Below are positions 7,693-16,390 of a DNA stretch of 64,000 nt, one piece after another. The notes under the pieces were generated by a model. That model did no database searches and had not been told where the DNA came from. It saw only the letters and a program-made list of their open reading frames with translations. Source of the stretch: an uncultured Sulfitobacter sp. (lineage in GTDB: Bacteria > Pseudomonadota > Alphaproteobacteria > Rhodobacterales > Rhodobacteraceae); NCBI RefSeq assembly GCF_947502895.1, contig NZ_CANNBM010000004.1, positions 124,001-188,000 on the forward strand, written 5' to 3'. Position 1 is the stretch's first letter; each line of letters starts with the position of its first letter. The translations under genes were made by a program, and so were the position numbers.

Positions 7693-7798
7693 TGCATGCT
7701 GTGCCATTCCGTGGTGCGGCGCAGACTATTAGTCACATCAAAGCGGGCTTTGCCCGATGCCTAGATCCTTGGGCGCACCCTTTCGAGAGGAACATCTC

Positions 7799-8293
7799 AT
7801 GAAACCGATCAAAACAATTCTGGCCTTTACACCCGCTGTCGCACTTGTACTTGGAATGGCGTCTTTCGGCTGGGCTGGCATGGCTCATGCAGACAACCAT
7901 GGAGCCATGTCCCATCACGGCACCATGCACGTTACAAAAAGCCCGACCTGTGGCTGTTGCGGCGCATGGGTCGCACTAGCCCGCCAAGAAGGCTACGACG
8001 TCGAAGTGACTGACACAGCAGATGTGACGTCCGTGAAGCTGGATGCCGACATCCCTGGCAATATGTGGGCCTGTCATACCGCGACGGTGCACGGCTACGT
8101 GGTTGAAGGCCACGTTCCGTTTGAAGCTCTGGCAAAGCTTCTGGAAGAACGCCCCGACATCACCGGAATTGCGGTCCCCGGTATGCCCGCTGGCTCTCCT
8201 GGCATGGGGAATGATCCGACTGCGCGCTATGACGTGATCGCTTTTGGTGGCGATGCGGGTGATGGCGAGGTCTTCTATCAGGCCGGTCTGTGA
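7799..8293 (+). CDS. DUF411 periplasmic metal-binding protein
   Basis: 164 residues from ATG 7799, with GAGAGG about 8 bases upstream. A signal peptide covers about residues 1-31. The DUF411 domain starts at MHVTKSPTCGCCGAW, with the conserved CGCC, and continues through the conserved NMWACHTATVHGYVVEGHVP segment. DUF411 proteins are usually found in copper and silver resistance clusters. A short hairpin CGGGC-TTT-GCCCG at 7744-7756 lies in the leader. The stop overlaps the GTG start of the cytochrome gene. Confidence 0.9.
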   Translation: MKPIKTILAFTPAVALVLGMASFGWAGMAHADNHGAMSHHGTMHVTKSPTCGCCGAWVALARQEGYDVEVTDTADVTSVKLDADIPGNMWACHTATVHGYVVEGHVPFEALAKLLEERPDITGIAVPGMPAGSPGMGNDPTARYDVIAFGGDAGDGEVFYQAGL

Positions 8294-8754
8294 AACGGAG
8301 CGCTTTGATAGCCGTTGGCGGAGCGGCCCTTTTGGGGGTCGCTCTCTACGCATTTAGCAATGTTTCAGCGGAAGCGGACCGCGTCATTTTGCGCGACAAT
8401 GATCTCGCTATCGTCGCGCTCGGTATAAGTGTCTACGAGGCGAACTGTGCCTCTTGCCATGGTGCCGATCTGGAAGGTCAAGCCAACTGGCGGTCTCCGG
8501 GTGAGGATGGACGGCTTCCGGCACCCCCACATGATAAGACTGGACACACGTGGCACCATGACGGTGACACGCTGTTTCAGCTAACCAAATACGGCGTTGG
8601 TGCGTTGATCAATGATCCGGACTACGTCTCCAACATGCCGATTTACGAGGGTGTTCTGAGCGATGAAGAGATTATCGCTGTGCTAAGCTACATCAAATCA
8701 ACTTGGCCAGAGGAAATTCGCGCCCGTCACAACGAAATGGAAAACAGACAATGA
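8290..8754 (+). CDS. Class I c-type cytochrome
   Basis: 154 residues starting at GTG 8290, overlapping the previous stop as GTGA. An N-terminal signal/anchor (about 1-27) precedes one haem site CASCH (about residues 54-58) and a distal Met candidate in NMPIYEGVLSDEEIIAVLSYIKS, a normal monohaem cytochrome c fold. It is embedded in the copper operon between DUF411 and copC, as seen in related resistance clusters, where it may take electrons from copper(I) oxidation; that role is inference. Confidence 0.88.
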   Translation: MKRSALIAVGGAALLGVALYAFSNVSAEADRVILRDNDLAIVALGISVYEANCASCHGADLEGQANWRSPGEDGRLPAPPHDKTGHTWHHDGDTLFQLTKYGVGALINDPDYVSNMPIYEGVLSDEEIIAVLSYIKSTWPEEIRARHNEMENRQ

Positions 8755-9095
8755 GACAGATGACCCTTGTGCTTCTCGCGTTGGCCGCAACCGCGACCGG
8801 AGTTTTGGCACACTCAAAGGCCGAAAAAACCACACCTGCTAATGAAGCGACAGTCGCAATGGTTGACGTGATTGAAATGCGCTTTGATGATCCCATGCGC
8901 GTGACCGCGATCACGCTAACCGGACCAGACGGTAACGTAGGCATCGAGCGGGAAACCGGCATGGACGCCGTGACGGAGTTCCGTGCGCTGCCACCTGCTG
9001 ATTTGCCGGACGGGGCCTATACAGTTGATTGGCGCGGTCTGTCGTCGGACGGTCATCCAATGCAGGGCTCTTTCAGCTTTGAAGTAGCCGACTGA
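8751..9095 (+). CDS. copC: Copper resistance protein CopC
   Basis: 114 residues from ATG 8751, overlapping the cytochrome stop as ATGA. After signal-peptide cleavage at VLA the mature protein starts with His (HSKAEKTTPANEA), the N-terminal copper ligand of CopC proteins, and the C-terminal DGHPMQGSFSFEV matches the second conserved site. CopC is a beta-barrel periplasmic copper carrier that works with CopD, encoded five bases downstream. Confidence 0.93.
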   Translation: MRQMTLVLLALAATATGVLAHSKAEKTTPANEATVAMVDVIEMRFDDPMRVTAITLTGPDGNVGIERETGMDAVTEFRALPPADLPDGAYTVDWRGLSSDGHPMQGSFSFEVAD

Positions 9096-9100
9096 TCCAA

Positions 9101-9979
9101 ATGGAAGGTTTAGCACCAATCGACGGATGGGCCATAGCGGCGATCATTGCGAAGGCTGTGGGCTATGGCGCGGCACTTCTTGCCATGGGCGGGCCGATGT
9201 TTGTTCTGGTGTTTCCAGCCGCAAACGCTGATGCACGCCAACTGGCTCGGAACGTTGCTGTCATCGCCGCCTTGATTGGGTTGGCGGTGTTGGCTCTGCG
9301 CTTTGGTATTCGAGCTGCCCGTATATCCGGAATGGGTATATCGGGGTCTGTCGATCCGATGATGCTTGGTTTTGTCTGGGACAGTCCACTTGGGTCTGCG
9401 GCGATCTGGCGAGGCGCGGGCGAATTGCTGATTGTTGCAATGCTGATCAGAGGCGTCGTTGGCCTCTCGGCAGGATTGATCGGAGCGCTTTTGATTGCAA
9501 TGTCCTACACGTTTGTGGGGCATTCTCTTGGCGAACCCCGCTGGCTGCTTGCATCGTTGTTGACCCTGCATTTGCTGGCAGCAGCGTTTTGGATCGGCGC
9601 GCTGTTCCCCCTACGGCACGCCGTCGGCCAGCCGGACGGAGCAAGGCTGCTTCATCATTTTGGAAGCATCGCCAGTTTTACGGTCGCATTGCTCATAGTC
9701 GTTGGTTTGATTTTTGCTTGGCTGATGACCGGATCACTCTCGAACCTGCTCTCATCCGCTTACGGCTGGACGCTTCTTGCCAAGCTCGGTGTTGTGACCG
9801 GGTTGATGATCTTGGCCGCCCTCAACAAATGGCGCTTCGTTCCGGCACTGACCTCTGGCGCACGCACAGCCGTTCCCCATCTGCGCCGCTCTATCCAGAT
9901 CGAGGCTGTAGCCGTTTTGCTCATCTTGCTGGCAACAGCAACACTCACGTCGATCACCACACCTCCGGTTAACCTTTGA
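9101..9979 (+). CDS. copD: Copper resistance membrane protein CopD
   Basis: 292 residues with about eight transmembrane helices. The conserved CopD features are visible: WRGAGELL, the His in YTFVGHS, LHLLAAAFWIGALFPL and a C-terminal KLGVVTGLMILAALNKWRFVP. CopD is thought to move copper across the inner membrane with periplasmic CopC. The gene sits directly after copC and ends the copper operon proper. Confidence 0.92.
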   Translation: MEGLAPIDGWAIAAIIAKAVGYGAALLAMGGPMFVLVFPAANADARQLARNVAVIAALIGLAVLALRFGIRAARISGMGISGSVDPMMLGFVWDSPLGSAAIWRGAGELLIVAMLIRGVVGLSAGLIGALLIAMSYTFVGHSLGEPRWLLASLLTLHLLAAAFWIGALFPLRHAVGQPDGARLLHHFGSIASFTVALLIVVGLIFAWLMTGSLSNLLSSAYGWTLLAKLGVVTGLMILAALNKWRFVPALTSGARTAVPHLRRSIQIEAVAVLLILLATATLTSITTPPVNL

Positions 9980-10046
9980 AGAGGAATTTTCATACCACAA
10001 AACAGATGGATCGCCGTTTAGCGCGGACAAATCCCGGAATGAAAAG

Positions 10047-10319
10047 TTACCTTGATGCCTTCTGCAAAAGCCCGATCAGCTCGTCAAACTTGGCTCTCTG
10101 TTCCTCTGGGTCGCCGCTTTCAATAGCCGTCTCGACACAATGTGCTGCATGGTTTTCGAGGATCAGTTTTTCAACACCAAGAATGGCGGACCGTATTGCC
10201 GCAGTCTGCGCCAGAATATCCATGCAGTAGCGGTCGGCCTCGACCATTCCTGCAATACCGCGCACTTGTCCTTCCAGCCGTGACAGCCGGTCCAGTGTCT
10301 TGTCCTTGTTGGCTTTCAC
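10047..10319 (-). CDS. csoR: CsoR-family copper-sensing repressor
   Basis: 90 residues, an all-helical DUF156 protein. Cys32, His57 and Cys61 reproduce the C-H-C copper(I) site of CsoR (Cys36-His61-Cys65 in the Mycobacterium protein), distinguishing it from RcnR and FrmR. Copper binding should release the DNA. It is divergent from the glutaredoxin-MauE gene, and the palindrome between them is its expected operator. Confidence 0.93.
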   Translation of the reverse strand: MKANKDKTLDRLSRLEGQVRGIAGMVEADRYCMDILAQTAAIRSAILGVEKLILENHAAHCVETAIESGDPEEQRAKFDELIGLLQKASR

Positions 10320-10360
10320 GCGTGGCTCTCCTTCTTTTTGTATCCCTAGGGTGGCAATTG

Positions 10361-10387
10361 TTCATATACCCCATAGGGGTATATGAA
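10361..10387. promoter_or_regulatory. CsoR operator, perfect palindrome
   Basis: Two perfect 12-base arms (TTCATATACCCC and its complement GGGGTATATGAA) flank a 3-base centre ATA. The site lies between the divergent csoR and glutaredoxin-MauE genes and is GC-rich at the centre with AT flanks, as in known CsoR/RcnR-type operators. The related imperfect site at 7354 shares the core. Confidence 0.88.
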
Positions 10388-10455
10388 CAGCACCCCCAGT
10401 AGATAATTTGGCAACCATACACTGGCCTTAAGCAAAACGCATCAGGAGAGCTATC

Positions 10456-11244
10456 GTGCAAAGAGATACCCGTGACGTTACCGATGTAACGACCGACCCT
10501 GCGGCATCTGCGACTGGTAAAACAGCCGTTGTCTACCGAATGGACTTGCCAAACCATCTGTGCCCATCGGGACAAAAGGCACGATGGCTCTTGGACCGCC
10601 ACGGCTATGAGGTCGATGATCGTTTGTTCCGTGAACGATCTGAAGTTGATGCGTTCAAGGAAGCGCATGATGTACCGACCACTCCGCAGATATGGATCGA
10701 AGGCGAGAGGGTAGGCGGCTACGACGCCCTGCGCGAAAAACTCACCAACTACGATCCGAGGGCTAAGACTTACAAACCGGTCCTTTACCTTTTTGCCGCG
10801 GCTGCTGCCACCGCGCTTGCGCTTTCCATTGGCTTCCTTGGGGCAATCACGTGGCAAACGCTGGGCTGGTTCGTTTCGGTTTCGATGATCCTGTTAGGGA
10901 TGCAGAAGCTCCGCGACATCGAGAGTTTCACCACGATGTTTCTTAATTACGATTTGCTGGCGCGGAGATGGGTGCCGTATGCGTACTTCTATCCTTGGGT
11001 CGAGATTGCAGCAGGTATCCTAATGACCGGCATGTTGTTGACCTGGCTTGCGGCCCCTGCGGCGCTCTTTATCGCGACGGTCGGGGCAATTAGCGTTTTC
11101 AAAGCCGTTTACATCGACAAACGAGAATTGAAATGCGCCTGTGTGGGCGGTGGATCGAATGTGCCTCTTGGATTTGTCAGCCTGACAGAAAACCTGATGA
11201 TGATGGGGATGGCTGTTGTGATGATCGCCTCGATTGCAAGCTGA
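10456..11244 (+). CDS. Glutaredoxin domain-MauE/DoxX-like membrane fusion protein
   Basis: 262 residues from GTG 10456, with AGGAGAG five bases upstream. Residues about 20-95 form a glutaredoxin-like fold with a monothiol CPSG active site and the cis-Pro motif TTPQIW. The rest is a four-helix membrane domain like MauE/DoxX, ending in a CAC pair near a Gly-rich loop (KCACVGGGSNVP). Such proteins are associated with disulfide relay or metal-protein maturation. The stop overlaps the ATG of a broken DsbA-like gene (TGATG), so the two were translationally coupled. Confidence 0.85.
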   Translation: MQRDTRDVTDVTTDPAASATGKTAVVYRMDLPNHLCPSGQKARWLLDRHGYEVDDRLFRERSEVDAFKEAHDVPTTPQIWIEGERVGGYDALREKLTNYDPRAKTYKPVLYLFAAAAATALALSIGFLGAITWQTLGWFVSVSMILLGMQKLRDIESFTTMFLNYDLLARRWVPYAYFYPWVEIAAGILMTGMLLTWLAAPAALFIATVGAISVFKAVYIDKRELKCACVGGGSNVPLGFVSLTENLMMMGMAVVMIASIAS

Positions 11245-11967
11245 TGGCAAGAACAACTGACTGAAAGCTGCTGGCGTTACTGGCTGGCGGTGCCCTCGCA
11301 GTTATAGGGTGGGCGAAAGGCATACCGTATCTGGCATCGCTTGAACAGCCGGACTTCGCGCTTGAGGACATACCTCGTTTGTCACCCTTCCGACGATTGC
11401 AAGGGGAGGGTGCGTCCACAGCGGGCGCGGTAATTTTTTCAGGTCTCGATTCCGGTGAACCTGATGACGACGCTGATGACGAACCAGTGCATTGCCTTTT
11501 TTGATGAGGGGTCCAGCAACACTGTTCCAGTCGCGATGTTTTCTGACTTCGCCTGTCCGATCTGTCGCGTGAAGTATGATCGTCTGACACATCTTGCGGC
11601 GAATGACCCTAATACCTTTCACATCGTCCGTCATCAGCTCCCACTTCTTGGCTTGACGTCGGCGGTTGCCAGCCGTGCGGTGCTGGCAGCGGAGCTTCAG
11701 AGCCAGTATCGTGCAATGCGCGCGCGCCTGATCCGAACGCCCGCCGTCACCGATGAACGCTTCATCACGGCCATTGCCGAAAATCTTGACCTCGATGCAG
11801 ACAGACTGCTGCCAGACATGCAGTCAAATGCCATCGACCGTCGCTTGCGCCTGACAGCGGCCTTTGCAGTTGTCTTTGGATTTATCGGCACACCCGCCTT
11901 TGCAGTCGGTCTTATGGTGCTCATGGGGTCAATTCAGATTGGCTCATTACGAAAGCTGATCGCGTAG
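11244..11967 (+). pseudogene. DsbA-like periplasmic thioredoxin-fold protein, broken
   Basis: The gene would start at ATG 11244, overlapping the upstream stop. After six codons (MARTTD) there is TGA 11262-11264, then the same frame continues with a signal-like KLLALLAGGALAVIGW and a soluble stretch up to TGA at about 11503. The DsbA core (FSDFACPICR active site, then RHQLPLLGL and FGFIGTPAFAVG) continues in the +1 frame from 11455 to 11967. So both a nonsense codon (CGA to TGA would explain it) and a frameshift separate the parts. A sequencing error could mimic one but hardly both. The CPIC half could still be made from internal starts, without export. Confidence 0.8.
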
Positions 11968-12448
11968 ATTTAGGACAAGGGCTGCGGTCCTTGGTTTTCG
12001 TTTTCCGATAGCAGACATTCGTGCGCGTGCAGCGAACTGGCGCTTTGTCCCGCGATGTGTGAGTTCACGTCTCCATGCAATTTTCAGTCGCAACGAAAGT
12101 CCGGTCTGACGGGCCGCGGCGCGGCGAGGGCGAGTACCGTTCAATGGCCAGTATAGGCCGTTCATGTCGATGCTATCTAGGCCGATCCCCAATGATGCCG
12201 CGAAGCGTAGAACGGCAGCTAAGAGCCTTTTTTACCGATTTTCTGTGGTGCAGCTAAAATCTGCTTTCGGGAAATTGTCAAATTCGCCGAAGAAGTCTCG
12301 GTCGATCGCTGCCATCGGGAGAACTTTTGAATGCTGCCCTGCGACAGCTCCAAGTGGGAAAGGCTCTAGCTCAGGCATTCATTGTTGCTCGATGACGGGT
12401 CTGTACAAACTTCGTAGCTAAGTTCGCCCGCCAACAAAACTACAGAAA
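11968..12448. other. Gap with no recognisable gene, probable decayed DNA
   Basis: About 480 bases follow the broken DsbA-like gene. Only short open frames occur (longest about 85 codons), with no convincing start, composition or motif. No IS end or terminal inverted repeat was seen. I read it as remnant DNA at the right edge of the metal-resistance block. Confidence 0.5.
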
Positions 12449-12480
12449 AAGGGCGCTCCTAATTTGGAACGCCCTTCTTT
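12449..12480 (-). terminator. Rho-independent terminator of the hyu-liv operon
   Basis: AAGGGCGCTCC and GGAACGCCCTT pair over 11 positions with one G-U, around the loop TAATTT. Read on the minus strand it is followed by a T tract, and it sits 23 bases beyond the stop of the substrate-binding protein gene. Confidence 0.85.
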
Positions 12481-12502
12481 CGATACCTGTAGATGGGTAA
12501 GC

Positions 12503-13672
12503 CTATTTCAACAACACATCCAGCGGCACAGGCTCACTAATTGTGAAGCTGCCGATCACGCCAGGCTTGCCATTTGTGATCTCAACGATCTGCATTTCAG
12601 CCGTGTTCTGGTGATGGATCTGATCAGAAAAGCTGCGTGGGCCAAAGGCTGTTGGCTCGCCGTCCATCTTCTCTAGCTCGGCAGTGACGGCTGATGCCTC
12701 AACTGTGCCTGCGCGCTCAACCGCCTTGGCCCAGAGGTCAATCAGCAAGTAACCGGGATAGGCGTATGTGCTGGATGGGCCAGCGCCTGTCGTTGCCTCG
12801 AACGCATCGCGGAATGCGTTCACGGCGGGACGTGTGTCATCGCCATAGATCGATCCCTGTACTGGCACGATGAAGTTTGACAGATCGGGTGCTGCGTCCA
12901 GCCAGTAGGAGCCATCAACCGCAGATCCATTCAAGATGGTTGAATTGATACCCGCTGCCCGGATTTGACGCACTGCAGAGGCCGCCCCCGGTATGTAGGA
13001 GCATAGCATGATAACGTCGGGCTCTTTATCCAAACCCTTGATCCGCGTGATCTGGCTGGCGATGGACGCATCGCCATTCAGGAATGTGTCGCGCCCCACA
13101 ATCTCACCACCTGCCTTAGGGAACATCCAGTCATAACCGGTGCAGATGCCTTTGTTGTATTCGATTGTTGTGTCCAGAAGCACATAGCCGGTTTTGGCTG
13201 AGCGTTCTTTGACGGACCACTCTGCCATCGTGGCGCCTTGGACGGCAGCCAAGACAGAAGCTGAGAAACTATTGGGGCCAACGCCTTGGATGCCCGCTTT
13301 GATGTCTTCAGCACACAGGAAAAAGGAGTTCAGTCCAGCGCTTTCAGCCGCCAGCGCCGCAGGGGCACCAAAGTCATAGTCGCAAGACACGATCAACATG
13401 TCTGCGCCATCATCGACCATTTGCAGGCCCGCACTGGCGGATTGGGCTTGATCACTTTTGGTGTCCGCTTCGATCCATTTTAGTTGCTTGCCAAGCAGCC
13501 CACCAGCTGCATTGATTTCGTCAATGCGAATGCGGGCCGCAGCGACAGCTGGCGCGTCATAAGCTTCGACCCAGCCAGACTTTGCGATAGCAAATCCGAT
13601 TGTGATGTCATCGGCCATAGCAGGTATGCCAAGGGCCATTGTGAGGGCTGTTGCAGTTAAGAAATGTTTCAT
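12503..13672 (-). CDS. LIV-type ABC transporter substrate-binding protein
   Basis: 389 residues from ATG 13672, with GGAGA 6-7 bases upstream; the longer reading to 13744 overlaps the permease. A signal peptide (about 1-19, ending AMA) precedes a two-lobe periplasmic binding protein (DDITIGFAIAKSGW, EINAAGGLLGKQL, AESAGLNSFFL) of the Leu/Ile/Val and amide-binding group. The ligand cannot be read. Last gene of a minus-strand operon, encoding the receptor for the importer made by the four genes upstream. Confidence 0.9.
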   Translation of the reverse strand: MKHFLTATALTMALGIPAMADDITIGFAIAKSGWVEAYDAPAVAAARIRIDEINAAGGLLGKQLKWIEADTKSDQAQSASAGLQMVDDGADMLIVSCDYDFGAPAALAAESAGLNSFFLCAEDIKAGIQGVGPNSFSASVLAAVQGATMAEWSVKERSAKTGYVLLDTTIEYNKGICTGYDWMFPKAGGEIVGRDTFLNGDASIASQITRIKGLDKEPDVIMLCSYIPGAASAVRQIRAAGINSTILNGSAVDGSYWLDAAPDLSNFIVPVQGSIYGDDTRPAVNAFRDAFEATTGAGPSSTYAYPGYLLIDLWAKAVERAGTVEASAVTAELEKMDGEPTAFGPRSFSDQIHHQNTAEMQIVEITNGKPGVIGSFTISEPVPLDVLLK

Positions 13673-13712
13673 TCGTCGTCTCCCTTTAGAATTCGATGTG
13701 ATTGTTTTTCGG

Positions 13713-14741
13713 TCAGCGGCCACCGATCCGCAGCCGGAGTTCACGCCCGCCGGTCAACCCGGCTGGGCGTAGAATGAGGACCAGAATCATGATGATCCCA
13801 ATGATGATTTCCTGAGCGCCCGTTGGCAGGGCATATGTCGCTTCACCAATCTCCATCCCGCGCTCCATGCGCACGAGCGCTTCGATGATGATGGATAGAA
13901 CGAGCACGCCCGTGACTGCCCCCGTCAGGCTGCCGATCCCCCCCACCACAAGCATCGCAAGCGTTATGAAGGTGACACCAAGGTAAAAGCTATTCGGGTT
14001 TAGAACGCCTAGCGAATGACCAAACAATGCGCCCGCAACACCCGCAAAGAAGGCGGAAACCACGAGTGAGATCAGGCGATGGCGATACATGTTAATGCCA
14101 CTGGCGTCGGCGGCGACTTCATCTTCGCGGCTGGCGCGCAGGGCGAGACCAGAGGCAGAATTAGCATACCATGCCGCCGCCAGTATGGTGACCGCTGCCC
14201 AGCCCAGAGCGACCCATTGGTCCGCATAGCGCGTCAGTCCCACAACAGACGATGTCGCCCCAGTGACGCCTTCCCAACTGGAATAGACGGTGTAGACAAT
14301 CGCCAAAAATGCAAAGGTTGCGATGGAAGCGGCAATGCCGGACAGCCGCAAGATCGCCGCCCCTGAGATCAGCGCAACCAACGCCGCCAGCACACCAGAG
14401 GCCACAGCTGCGGGCAAAACATGCCACTCCGCCGTCGCCAGATAGGGCCACAGATCAGGCAAGAACATGCCCTTCATTTGCGGTCTAAGGGTCAACCAAG
14501 CCGAACAATAGGCCCCAATTGCCATATATCCTGCATGGCCAAAACTGACGACTCCTGAGTTGCCCACAAAAATCCAAAGCCCGACAACAAAGGTCACTCG
14601 GATGAGCGTTTGTGCTGCCATGCGCGCCAGAGATTTATCACCCAGAAGCGTGACCAGCAGCGTGAACACAACGAGAATGGCAATCAACAGGATTGGCGTG
14701 GACCACGCACTCAGGCGCTTTTGTTTATGTGTCTGAGCCAT
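13713..14741 (-). CDS. LIV-type ABC transporter permease, LivM type
   Basis: 342 residues with about eight to nine transmembrane helices. The LivM signatures are present: SFGHAGYMAIGAYCSA, LRLSGIAASIATFAFLAIVY and VVGGIGSLTGAVTG. It pairs with the LivH-type permease encoded directly upstream to form the membrane channel. A four-base gap separates the two genes. Confidence 0.93.
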   Translation of the reverse strand: MAQTHKQKRLSAWSTPILLIAILVVFTLLVTLLGDKSLARMAAQTLIRVTFVVGLWIFVGNSGVVSFGHAGYMAIGAYCSAWLTLRPQMKGMFLPDLWPYLATAEWHVLPAAVASGVLAALVALISGAAILRLSGIAASIATFAFLAIVYTVYSSWEGVTGATSSVVGLTRYADQWVALGWAAVTILAAAWYANSASGLALRASREDEVAADASGINMYRHRLISLVVSAFFAGVAGALFGHSLGVLNPNSFYLGVTFITLAMLVVGGIGSLTGAVTGVLVLSIIIEALVRMERGMEIGEATYALPTGAQEIIIGIIMILVLILRPAGLTGGRELRLRIGGR

Positions 14742-14744
14742 GCG

Positions 14745-15659
14745 CTACACCCTCGGCTTTGTGGAACGCGGTGCGAACAGCCCGTCGGGCCGCAGCAGCA
14801 AGCTGACGATGACCAGCGTGTACAGGAACGCATCGCGGAAGGGCCGCGCTTCAAGCGGCAGGAACCCTTGCAAGATGACCGAGGCCGCACCAATCAAAAA
14901 GCCCGCGGCAACCGCCCCCGGCAAGCTGCCCAAGCCGCCGATTACCGTGGCAATAAACGCCACCAACATGATCTGCCCACCCATGCGCACATCCGCAACG
15001 CCGGTTTGAGTAACCATAATCAACGCGACTGCTGCGGCCAAAGCGCCCGACAGTGCAAAAGCCCCGGTGATCACAACATTGGCGCGCACGCCCAACAGCC
15101 GGGCCATGGTGAAATTCTCAGCCGCAGCGCGCATTTCAAGGCCGATCCGGGTGCGTTTCAAAAGCAAAGCAAGTGTCACGACCACAAGCAACGTAGTGCA
15201 AATGACGATGATCTGTAACAGCGGGATTGAGGCACCCGCGATACTGACGGGCTGGTTCAACTCGGGCCACAGGCTGACTGCTTTGGGACGGCTGCTATAG
15301 ATCAACAACAGTGTGTTTTGGATCACGAACCCCAAGGCAAAAGATGAGATCATCATCGCCACAGGCGTTGCATTGCGCATGTGCCTGAAGACGAAGAACT
15401 CCGAGGCGACAGCGATTGCAGCACCGATCAACAGCAGAGTAGGGATCAACAGGATCGCAGGCGCCTGGCCAAGGAACATCACCGCAACCGCATCCGTGGA
15501 AGGCACAATCAAGGCAAAGACGCAGAAGGCGATGTATTCACCATGGGCGAAGTTCACGAGCTTCATCACCCCAAAGATCAGCGCGATCCCAAGAGCGGCC
15601 ATTGCGTAAATCCCCCCAAGGCTCAGCGCATCAAAGAGCAGTTGTGGAATGGCGTTCAT
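14745..15659 (-). CDS. LIV-type ABC transporter permease, LivH type
   Basis: 304 residues, with LivH-type motifs: LSLGGIYAMAALGIALIFG at the N-terminus, NFAHGEY and the VIGGLGSLPGAVAAG coupling loop. Its start overlaps the ATPase gene by four bases (ATGA). It forms the heterodimeric channel with the LivM-type protein. Confidence 0.93.
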   Translation of the reverse strand: MNAIPQLLFDALSLGGIYAMAALGIALIFGVMKLVNFAHGEYIAFCVFALIVPSTDAVAVMFLGQAPAILLIPTLLLIGAAIAVASEFFVFRHMRNATPVAMMISSFALGFVIQNTLLLIYSSRPKAVSLWPELNQPVSIAGASIPLLQIIVICTTLLVVVTLALLLKRTRIGLEMRAAAENFTMARLLGVRANVVITGAFALSGALAAAVALIMVTQTGVADVRMGGQIMLVAFIATVIGGLGSLPGAVAAGFLIGAASVILQGFLPLEARPFRDAFLYTLVIVSLLLRPDGLFAPRSTKPRV

Positions 15660-16390
15660 GTCGCATCCTCCGACTGTTCTTGCCCAAAGTATGCTTCCTT
15701 GAGCAGGTCGCTTTCCGCGAATTTGGCCGCATCGCCGTCGCCTACGATTTTGCCTCCACGCAGCAGCACCATACGCCCGCCAACACGCGCGGCACGGGCT
15801 GAGCTTTGCTCGACAATGATCAAGGTGAGGCCGCGTTCTTTTTGAAGACTGACCAGCGTTGCATACACTTGGTCGACGATGTTGGGGGCAAGTCCCAGCG
15901 ACGGTTCATCAACCAGCATCAGCTTGGGATTGGTCATCAAGCCGCGCCCGATGGCGAGCATCTGTTGCTGCCCACCAGACAATGCACCGGCGTTGGCATG
16001 TCGCCGCTCTCCCAGAATGGGGAAGCTTTCATAAACGCCGTCGATGTCCGTTTCTATCGCGGCCTTATCGCGGCGGATGCCTGTGCCCACACGCAGGTTT
16101 TCTTCAACCGTGAGGGTGCCGAAAATCTCACGCCCCTCTGGCACCATGGTCAATCCCAGACGCGCAATCGCCTCGGGGGAGCGGCCGTTCAAGACATCGC
16201 CATCGACTTCAATCCGCCCATTGGTTGTTGGTGCAGCCCCACAGATCGCTTTGAGCAGCGAGGATTTGCCCGCGCCGTTTGGTCCGGAGATGAACAGACG
16301 CTCGCCCTCCGCTACGGTGAAGGAAACGTCCGACAACGCAGGTACTTTGCCGTAGCGTACCGAGACATCATAAACGCCAAGTTTTGACAT
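15656..16390 (-). CDS. LIV-type ABC transporter ATPase, LivF type
   Basis: 244 residues. Walker A GPNGAGKSS (about 36-44), signature ALSGGQQQ, Walker B LMLVDEPSLGLAP and the switch His region are intact. The length and the SLGLAP sequence place it with LivF. Overlaps livH by four bases and the LivG-type gene by one. Confidence 0.93.
   Translation of the reverse strand: MSKLGVYDVSVRYGKVPALSDVSFTVAEGERLFISGPNGAGKSSLLKAICGAAPTTNGRIEVDGDVLNGRSPEAIARLGLTMVPEGREIFGTLTVEENLRVGTGIRRDKAAIETDIDGVYESFPILGERRHANAGALSGGQQQMLAIGRGLMTNPKLMLVDEPSLGLAPNIVDQVYATLVSLQKERGLTLIIVEQSSARAARVGGRMVLLRGGKIVGDGDAAKFAESDLLKEAYFGQEQSEDAT

Noticed and set aside
11968..12448. IS element remnant
   Set aside because: No terminal inverted repeats, target duplication or transposase motif could be found by eye.
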